In this document: one piece after another, positions 1 to 8,000 of the stretch | Position numbering within the stretch: position 1 is the stretch's first letter | Layout: every line of letters begins with the position of its first letter | From: Phytopseudomonas argentinensis | GTDB taxonomy: Bacteria; Pseudomonadota; Gammaproteobacteria; Pseudomonadales; Pseudomonadaceae | Assembly: GCF_900113905.1 (NCBI RefSeq) | Contig: NZ_FORC01000007.1 | Location: 1 to 64,000 of the forward strand | Length of the DNA stretch: 64,000 bases | Direction of reading: 5' to 3' | Made by a program: the position numbers and the translations under genes | The notes under the pieces: generated by a model | What the model saw: only the letters and a program-made list of their open reading frames with translations | What the model was told of the DNA's origin: nothing | Databases searched by the model: none

Positions 1-703
1 TTCTATTTCATCCACGAAACGAGCACTGCCGGTTAGCTGTCCCCTCTGCAGTGCTGCACGAATCAAATCAATTTCGCTTGATGGAACGGCTTGGCGGATG
101 AATTCTGTATAGCGGATGCGACGCTTTTCAGGCGTATCCCCAAGTGCGACGAAGCAAGGATCCATATCCAGCCAATCTCTGTCAGCCTGATCCGTTACCA
201 GGGGAAAAGGGGACACAGGGGAAAAGGGGACGGGAAAAAGGGACAGATTTATTTTCCGGGATTACGCCTCGATCTGCTGAGCTAGACCAGAGATAATCAC
301 CGCCTCAGCAAATAAGGGCTCGCAGCGGGCTCAGCTCAATGTAGCGACAGCAGGCAAGCAGGTAGGTGTATGACTCAACCACGCTGGACTTATAGCGACT
401 TTCCCAGAGAGTACCGGTTCGCCTTCTAAGCGGCCCCGATAGCGGGTGGCGCGCGCCGCCAGCGCTTTCATCAACTTGCCCCAAACCGGCAATGGCTTCA
501 CCGGGTGCCAATAGCAGGTGAACATGATTGGTCATCAGACAATAAGCGTAGACCTTAACCCTGAACGCATCTTCCAACTCGCGTAGGTCAGTTATGTAGC
601 GCTGATAGTCCTGCTCAGCGGCAAACACTACCTGCCGGTGATGCCCTCGCTGCACCACATGATGTGAGTAGTTCGGCAATACAATCCGCCCCATCCTCGG
701 CAT
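1..703 (-). pseudogene. RAYT (REP-associated tyrosine, IS200-like) transposase remnant, cut by window edge
   Basis: The 5' part (703 down to about 480) reads as a Y1-type transposase starting MPRMGRIVLPNYSHHVVQRG and carries the HUH motif in MTNHVHLLL. About 478-424 the family sequence continues only in another frame (KLMKALAARATRYRGRLE), then returns to the first frame as RRTGTLWESRYKSS and CCRYIELSPLRA, the expected catalytic Tyr region. A stop follows at 305-307. The next family segment, GGDYLWSS, lies in another frame at 281-304. After a repeat-rich stretch (about 195-256), the C-terminal part resumes (DWLDMDPC, RRIRYTEFIRQA, RGQLTGSARFVDEIE) to position 1 and beyond. The gene is therefore broken by at least two compensating shifts, a stop and an insertion of GGGACAGATTTATTTTC-type repeats. 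Reading it as one gene rather than two fragments is inference. Confidence 0.75.
197..256. repeat. Tandem GGGGAAAAGGGGAC units ending in GGGACAGATTTATTTTC
   Basis: Three imperfect tandem units of about 17 bp (about 200-214, 217-231 and 232-244) lead into GGGACAGATTTATTTTC at 240-256. The same motif occurs inverted at 748-766 and 1415-1436, and in shortened form near 1085-1103. It sits inside the broken transposase gene, and its reverse complement is in the transposase leader, so it looks like a terminal sequence of the element. Confidence 0.7.
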
Positions 704-774
704 AACGGCCTCCGTCCATTGAGACCTTCAGCTTCGCCAATCAGGTAGAAAATAAATCTGTCCCCTTTTTCCCT
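701..774. repeat. RAYT 5' leader, copy 1 of a 73-bp direct repeat
   Basis: The first codon and upstream leader of the RAYT remnant: CATAACGGCCTCCGTCCATT, then a GCCAATCAGG core, then AAATAAATCTGTCCCC. It is repeated with roughly 80% identity at 1373-1445. Confidence 0.75.
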
Positions 775-803
775 TCGGCTTTGCCTTCGACCTGTACCGA
801 ACC

Positions 804-1070
804 CGCTGCCCACGCCGCATCGAGATCCTGCTGTTGATCGCGGCAATGGCTCGTTATGCGCTGTACCTGGTTGGCCTTCAGGCTAAAACGACAGGCCGGT
901 CATACCGCTTTCAGAGCAACAGCGTCAGGCAAAAAAACGTGCTGTCACTCTGGCGGATAGGCCTTGAATATCTCAGGCGCTCGGCCAGCGATTTATCTTG
1001 TTCGGCACTCACCAGGATGGAGCTATTGCTGCGTGAGGAGGTACACCGGCAAGCTCAGGTGCTGGAATAG
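804..1070 (+). pseudogene. C-terminal fragment of an IS4-family transposase
   Basis: The open frame reads RIEILLLIAAMARYALYLVG, then RFQSNSVRQKNVLSLWRIGL and a stop after HRQAQVLE. The pattern 'xRIExLLLIAALAxxALxLVGxAA...FQANTVRxRxVLSxxxLG' is the typical C-terminus of IS4-type DDE transposases, after the catalytic Glu region. The rest of the gene is absent: upstream is only the RAYT leader repeat. It is therefore a dead fragment, about 85 residues of a protein normally over 400. No terminal inverted repeat of the parent IS was found. Confidence 0.6.
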
Positions 1071-1252
1071 ATTTGTGGGGATTCCTCAGAATCTGTCCCC
1101 TTTCCCCCCTTAATATCGGGAACTTCTACAGCGCCAGCCAAATCCCATAGCTCGCCTAAGCCGGACAACTTTTCAAGAAAATTCTCGTGCCGTCTTTCAA
1201 TAGGCTCTGAAAATTTTGGCCTATGACGAAACTCAAGTTTATGCATAGTCAT
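1055..1252 (-). CDS. Small unrecognised ORF or gene fragment
   Basis: A 65-residue frame starts MTMHKLEFRHRPKFSEPIER, with a GAGGG stretch about 15 bp upstream. Its last 20 residues are encoded by a decayed copy of the GGGACAGATT repeat, which suggests the original 3' end was lost to repeat insertion. It lies in the same orientation as the cdi operon, downstream of cdiI, so it could be the remnant of an orphan immunity gene. No family was recognised. Confidence 0.25.
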   Translation of the reverse strand: MTMHKLEFRHRPKFSEPIERRHENFLEKLSGLGELWDLAGAVEVPDIKGGKGTDSEESPQIYSST

Positions 1253-1291
1253 CGGGGCGCAACCCTCACAGCAATGTTTCCGAGATCAATA

Positions 1292-1370
1292 GGGTCAGAA
1301 TCATTGATTTAGCTGTATGACCGAATCAATGACTCTGACCCCATCGATTATTGTGACCCCATCGATTATT
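1292..1370. repeat. 18-bp inverted repeat plus 16-bp direct repeat
   Basis: GGGTCAGAATCATTGATT (1292-1309) is matched at 17 of 18 positions by the inverted copy at 1324-1341. Overlapping its right arm, GACCCCATCGATTATT occurs twice with an 18-bp period (1337-1352 and 1355-1370). The stretch 1253-1497 otherwise holds no gene, only this and the second RAYT leader. Confidence 0.7.
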
Positions 1371-1372
1371 AG

Positions 1373-1445
1373 CATAACAATCTCCTTCCATTGAGATATT
1401 CAGCGTAGCCAATCAGGAGAAAAATAAATCTGTCCCCTTTTCCCT
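1373..1445. repeat. RAYT 5' leader, copy 2
   Basis: Begins CATAACAATCTCCTTCCATT and continues through a GCCAATCAGG core to AAATAAATCTGTCCCC, matching 701-774 almost base for base. No transposase reading frame follows its CAT (start codon on the minus strand), so it is an orphan leader left by a second transposase copy or a recombination event. Confidence 0.7.
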
Positions 1446-1497
1446 CGAGAGTCGAAACAACTCAGATTACTAGGTTTATTGATCCAACAATAAAGCT

Positions 1498-2049
1498 TCA
1501 GCGTACGTCCTGTGCAATCAAGAGCGCACGCTCTATCATATCTTGTTCAATATAAGGAACAAATCCTAGTCTATTGCCCTGCTCAAAACTTATTTTGTAG
1601 CTTTTCAGCCTCTCCACATCTCCAGCAATCGCCAAGGCAGCCAAATGCCGTAACGGCATGGCGCCCTTGGCCTCTGTTGGCAGCGACCTATAATCCGCTA
1701 AGCCTTTTCTTATATCTTGGGCAGAGGCCCAGGATATAGCATCTTGAGAAAGCCTGACAATGTCACCCAGTGAAAAGTGAACTATTTTTTCCGGTGCACC
1801 ATTTCTGACGATTATCGGTTCATGGTCTCCTGCCTCCCCCATGATGAATGCAGCGGCTGCTGTAAAGTCTTTCGTAGATACAGAAGGCATCAATGAGACC
1901 CTAAAATGGTCGGAACGCTTTCCTATTGATGGAATAACCTGAACCTGCACTCCGTTAATATTAATTATGCAGAAGTAGTCACCAGCCTCATCTCTCGCAC
2001 ACAACCAACCAAGCCCCTCTAGGGTCGGTAAAATTTCCTTTACCTTCAT
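1498..2049 (-). CDS. cdiI: Probable CdiI immunity protein
   Basis: A 183-residue protein of unrecognised family (starts MKVKEILPTLEGLGWLCARD) whose ATG overlaps the cdiA stop by 4 bp (ATGA). Position is the main evidence: a small cytoplasmic protein with no signal peptide, directly after the toxin-encoding end of cdiA, is the standard place for the cognate immunity gene, which protects the producer and its siblings. Like the toxin-coding end of cdiA, it is A+T-richer by eye than the cdiA body or the genes beyond 12 kb, as expected for exchangeable toxin-immunity modules. What it binds is inferred from position only. Confidence 0.7.
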   Translation of the reverse strand: MKVKEILPTLEGLGWLCARDEAGDYFCIININGVQVQVIPSIGKRSDHFRVSLMPSVSTKDFTAAAAFIMGEAGDHEPIIVRNGAPEKIVHFSLGDIVRLSQDAISWASAQDIRKGLADYRSLPTEAKGAMPLRHLAALAIAGDVERLKSYKISFEQGNRLGFVPYIEQDMIERALLIAQDVR

Positions 2050-5000
2050 ATTTTTGCACCTGGAAAATACTTAGTTTCAATCGGAATCCCGTTGGGGTAA
2101 CCCTGCTCTTTAAGAGGTTTGCCAGGAATCAACCCAAAATCTCTAGCCACCTTCCCTCGAGGAATCGAACTGCCATTCTCAATTTGGGGAAATATTTTTT
2201 CCTGCCGAATACTAAGATCGGCGCTACCAGTTTTAACTTCAATAATTCGAATACTACCATCTGGCGCCCTTGCGATAATGTCCGGCCTACAACGACCAAC
2301 TCCGCAAGAACTTCCAAAAGAAACCTCTCTTTGACTAACAGTATATCCTTGAGAAACCAACTGATCTTTAATATCGTCAACCATATTGAGATGGTGCTCA
2401 TAATGATCACGGATGGTTATTTTAGGAGTTATAGTCGTTTCTTTTGGGACCAATGTCCCAGCACCTTTCGGACTGCTAGGAATACCTCGACCACCATACG
2501 CACCTGCCAAAGCGGCAACTACTGAATGGACAGCCATGACAGTATCATACTGCTCCGCTATCTCCCCCCAGCTCTTTCCTGACTCCTCCGCTATAGCCGC
2601 TATCGCCGCGTCGCGTGTAATACTCCCCGAATCGAGGCCTTGCAGGATTTTTTCAACATTTGCAGCGTCTTCCTGATAAACGCTTTTCCAAGCGAGACTA
2701 TAGCTAATAGGCTCATCATAGGACGCTAACGCTAGCTTTGCCTGAGCAACCAAGGCCGAGCATGCGCCCCCAGACTTCTTCCCGTTGGTACAAATATCTA
2801 GAATTGCTTGGTTGCGTGCTTCATCAACCCTATGGATCTCAGCAAGCTCGATGGCCTCATCAGGGGTTAAGCTGCCAGCCCTCTGCCTACGCTCTAATGT
2901 GGCTTTGCGCTGTGCCTCAGGGCGGTGCAGATAATTATTTCCAGTTTCAATCTGCGCCGCATTCGCTGCCACTGCAGCCTCGCCACCCGCTGCAGCCGTA
3001 ATACCCGCAACTAGGCTGCCAATTAGGTTCAGACGATTCTGTTTCTGCGTATCAGTCATGCCCTCAGCAGTTTGATCGCTCAACTGATCAATCAAATTGT
3101 TCAGCACCACGCTTGCGCTGCCGCCCAAGGCGCCTGCACCGCAACTCTGGCTTTGTGCTGTTGCCCCCGCACACCCGACAATGGCGTGCAAGGCCGCACG
3201 TGCTGTTTCGGATTTCAACTCATCAGCAATGCCCTTGACCTTTTCAGCGGCCAGACCTTGTAGATAGCTGACCGCCGCCCCTTGCAGAAGCTGTGATCCA
3301 CCACCAGTAACGTTGCCTCCGGCCGCACCACTGATAGCAGAAACCAGCGTGCGCCCCAGCCCACCAATCTCCCAAGTGGCATTGCTGTCAATGATTTTCT
3401 GGAGTTGAGCAATTTTTACTTGGTCACGCTGCTCAGCAGGCTTAGCGCTCTCCTCGGCCAACTCCTTCTTGGCATCCGTAGAGACAGCCGCTCGCTGCTC
3501 CAGGAAAGTGCCCACATTCCGTACGAACTGCTCGGTGATCTCAAAACCGGCCTCGATCTCCTTGCGATCGAAGATCGGTTTGAGGGTGTTGCTGCCGTCT
3601 CTGTCACTGGAGACATCACGATTGACATCAGCAATTGCCTGCTCAGCCGTCTGCCCTGTCAGTTCCTGTTGTTTCGCCCCGTCGGTGATGGTGATGGCCC
3701 CACCACTGATACCGCTATGAGTTGTGCTCTTGTCCTTGCCGCTGGCGCTTAGCGCAATTGGTGTGCCTGCATTTGCAGCGGCCTCTTGAACAGGCTTTCC
3801 GTCCTTATCCTTGATGAGGTTGCCTGCCTTGTCATGAGCTGCTGTGCTATAGCTGCCGCTCAGGCTGATGCTGGTGCCCTTGTACTCGGCTTTATTCTCG
3901 ATATCGGAATGAGTCAGGGTGCCGGTGGTAAGACTGTTCTTGCCGTCTGCGATTGCCTTGTCGTTGCTCGCAATAATGGCGCCCTTCAGATCGGTATTGC
4001 CGACCACCTTGATCTGGAAGCCGTTGTCGCCCGCCTTGATCCCCGTCTGTTGACCGACGCTTGCATATTCACTGTTGATTTTCTGCTGGCTAACGCTCCC
4101 AGAGACAGTGGACACCCCGCCACAGATCGGCGGAATGCAGAGGCTCAAGCCAACCCCTGCGTTTTGTTGCTTGGATTTGTAGTTATCGATGTCCTGCTGG
4201 CTAGCCAGATTCAAGTCGCCGCCGACCTCGCCCGTAACTTGCTTGGCGGTAACCACGGCCCCTTTCAGGTTCGTGTCGCCACCACTGTTCAAAGCGACTT
4301 TTTCGCCGGCGTTTATCAGCGTATTGGCGTGAGTGATCGCCTCACCCTCGGACGAGCCTCGGCCTTTGTTGGCTGCCAGTTCGATAGTGAAGCCGTTCTG
4401 CTGACCTATACCAAAACCAACGCCAGCACTCCAACCGCTGTTACTGTTCTTGCCCTTCTGATTGGCAGTGTTCTGCGCAGAGACGAGGTTGATGCTGCCA
4501 TCTGCATCAAGGGATACGTTGCGCCCGGCATCGATGGTGCTGCCCACTACGTTCAGGTTGCTGGCATCGCCATCACCAGTCGCCTTGATGGTGACGTCGC
4601 GGCCAGCAGCCACGCTGCTGGCAACTACGTTCTGACCGGACTGCGTACCTCCGCTCTTGCTCTGGCTATTGCTCAGATTGACGCTGACCTTGATACCCGC
4701 GAAGTTGCCGGTCGCCAGGGTTTGAGCACTCTGGTAAGCCTGATAGCCACTCATTGCCGTATTGGCAGCAGCCAATGCAGTAAGGCGACCGTCCTTGGTA
4801 TCACCAGCAACATCGGTCATGCGCTTGGCGCCTTGAACGGCATCGATCAGCGGTACGCTAACGGTGCCGCCAACGGCAGTACGGTTGTAGCTTTGCTTCT
4901 GGCTGGAGCTGAGCAGGTCATAGCCCGATTCGATGTCGACACGCTTGGCCGTGATCGAAACATCCCCCTTCGGCGCGATAACCTGGCTGGCCTGCTGGCG

Positions 5001-8000
5001 ATAGGCTTCACCCGCCTTCAAATCGACATCCCCACCCAGCGACGCGATCTGGCTGCCCAGCTGTTGAGTGGTGCTGTTCTCGCTGCTTTGCTTGACGCTG
5101 ACCACGCCGGTCGCACCCTGCCACCAACTACCGATCTCGCCGGACTTCTTGGAGTTGGAGCGCGCGCTGGAGTCATCCTTGGCTTCACCGCTGGTGATCA
5201 CCAAGTTGCGCCCTGCCGCTACGGCAATATCGTTATCGGCGACCAGGGTACTGCCACGCACAGCGGTGTCGCGGCCGCTGGTCACATCGATGGTCCCACC
5301 GCTGAGCGTGCTGCCGACTTCCTGGGAGGATGACGACTGAGCACCCTTGGATTTCTGCTCGAGCGTGAAAGAGCCATTGGTGGCCAGTGAGTCGAACACA
5401 TGCCATTTCAGTGAACTGGACTTGCTGGCTTGGCTCGATTGCTGCGAGGCCACCGCAGTGCCGACGGAAACATCCCGCCCGGCATCCAGGACGATGGCAT
5501 CGTCCGCCCGCAAGCTTGCTGCGCGCAGAGCGATATCGTCCTTGGCGTCGATGACGACATTCTGACCGTCCAGGCGAGTACCGGTGAGCGTTGTGGCTTC
5601 GGAGCTGCTGCTTTTCGCCTTGCTGGAGAACAGGCCGCTCTTGGCTTTAGCGTTAGCTTGGCTGCTGGCGTTCTGAGCTGCATCCAGCACGACATCGCCA
5701 CCAGCACGCAGATAGATGTCCGAGTCGCTGATCAGTTGGGCACCGCGCGCAGCGACGTCGTTATCAGCGCGCAGCGTCAGGTCACTTCCGGAAGTGATGT
5801 AAGAGGAGACAGCATGGCTATTGGAGGACTCGGACATTTTCAGCTTGCTGCTGCTGAACATGCCGCCTTTTTTCTTTTTGTAGTAATAGTTGTAATCGTA
5901 GTTCTGAGCGGCATCGAGGTCGATGTCGCCACCCGCGTAGAGGTAGGCCTCTTCGCCTGCGTGAACCTGGCTCGCAATAAGGGTTGTGTCATTGCCAGAA
6001 GCGCTTGTGAAATCACCGCCTGCTTCAATGACCGAGGCGACTTGTCGTACCTGCTGATTGCGGATATCGACTGTCTTGCCGCCGCTCTTGCGATACGACT
6101 GGAAGCTGCTCTCGTTAGCTGCTGACGTCACGGCAATATCGCGACCTGCAGCGAGGTCAACATCCTCACCGACCTTGACCTTGCTACCTACAACCAGAAG
6201 ATCGCGCCCGGCTTTGGCTTGAAGATCGCCGGCAATCTGCACGTCGCTACCGTGCTGCGTGACTTGCGATTGAGTGACTCTGGTTTTTTTATACTGAGCG
6301 TTGGAGCTGTCGACTTCCGTCACGACCCCAAGGTTGATATCCCGTTTGGCGCTCAGCGTGGCATCACCACCTGCCTTCAACACGCTGCCCAGGTTATTCA
6401 GGTCCCGACCGGCATCTACTGCGAGGTTGTTACCGGCCTCGATTCGCGCAGCGTTATCAACCGATGCATTACTGAAGGTGAAACGGCCGCCTTGCTCGGT
6501 ATAGCCGATGGAGCGTTCGTTGGTGATATCACCATTGACGGCGGTGAGGCTGACATCCTTGCCGTTGATAATGCCGCCCTGGGCATTGCGAATGCTGTCC
6601 GTTGCCAGCAGCGCCAGGCGGTTACCCGCCTGGATCAAGCCTTGGTTGCCTATATTGTTGGCGGTCGCTTTGAGGTTACCGCTCGCGCGCAGGGTGCCTT
6701 TGTTTGAAAGGTCACCGCCGCTGATCAGGCTGACTTCGCTACCTTGAATAAGCGCACCTGTCGGTGCAAGGCGGCCGCTCGCTTGGGCGAGGTAGAGCAC
6801 CGGCACCAGCACCTTTTCACCATTCACCTCCTGCTCTTGCATCCACACGATGTCGTGAGTCAGGGCAGCAACCTGCTCGGCGCTCAAGCCCACACCTGGG
6901 ACAAGGCTCAAGGCATCCTTGCTGGCAATGGCGTTGTCCATCAAATAGCGGTACATGGCCTCGTCGCTGTCCAGGCCAGCGATCAAGCGCTGACCAGTAC
7001 GCGCAACGACCGCATCGCGAATCAGGCGCTGCTCATAGAGCCCGTCGCCCAGTCGCTTCTTGGCCTTATCCGGGTCGAAGCCAATGCGACTCAGCAGGTA
7101 ATCCGAATTGAGGAAATTGCGCAGGTCAGCAAACGCCGGATTGGTTTCGATCAGGTAACGATGCCCTGGCTTGGTACTGATCTGGAACAGACCGTTCTGC
7201 CCCTGGGGCAAGCTGAAGCCAGGTTGAGCCAGCGGATCAACAGCCTGTTGCTTAACATCCGGTGGCAACTGAGCATTGAGCGTGGCCGCAGGTTTGACGT
7301 CGCTGCTGACAGTCGTTTGGCCAACACGACTGGCGCCTTGGTCAATCTTTTCACCGGGCCGTAGAAGGTTGTTCTCAAGCGTTTGAGCGCCTGAGATATT
7401 CACTGCGCCTGCGGCTTGGATGATGGAATATACGACGTCACCACCACCCGATGTTTTCGTGATTCTGGAGCCACGAACATCACCTATTGCAATGGAACCC
7501 AATGGCATCGCAGCGGGATTATAGGAGGAGGAATTAGGATCGTTATAAGCGTTGTATCGACCAATGTTGGAGACAAAGTTGTAGTACGAGTCTTCATCCT
7601 TGGTGTAGACGTAATAGTCGTAGAAACGTGTCTCGCCCCCAGCGGCGCCAACACTCCGGAAACTTATGGTGTCAAGATCAATCTGTCCGCCAGCAGAAAC
7701 AGTGCTGAGGCGGTTATCAAAATCACCGCCGATAAAGCTCAGGTCGCCCCCTGCAATAAGATTCCCGCGTGCAGAGTCCTCGGTGATCTTAAGGCCATAC
7801 ACCTCGTCTACAACATATGACGCTTCGCAATGATCGCCCTTGCAATTGTCCGTCCCCGTCAGTCTCATTCGACCACTGATCTTACTTATGGTGGATTTGA
7901 AGACATCCTTACGATTAATCAACGACGATGCGGCCAGGCTCATATCGTCCGCGCTCTCGATCGTTCCGGAAATATTCTCCAGCAGGGCCAGCTGCCCCAG

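Noticed and set aside
197..256. CRISPR-like array
   Set aside because: The tandem units are about 17 bp, adjacent and without spacers; no cas genes.
91..285. 64-codon plus-strand ORF at the left edge
   Set aside because: It lies opposite the RAYT C-terminal segment and its second half is made of repeat sequence.
3786..5333. Long plus-strand open frame (515 codons) opposite cdiA, and a similar one at 8475-10361
   Set aside because: They mirror the repetitive haemagglutinin codons on the other strand and have no ribosome site, signal or family pattern. The minus-strand CdiA frame is continuous and carries clear motifs.
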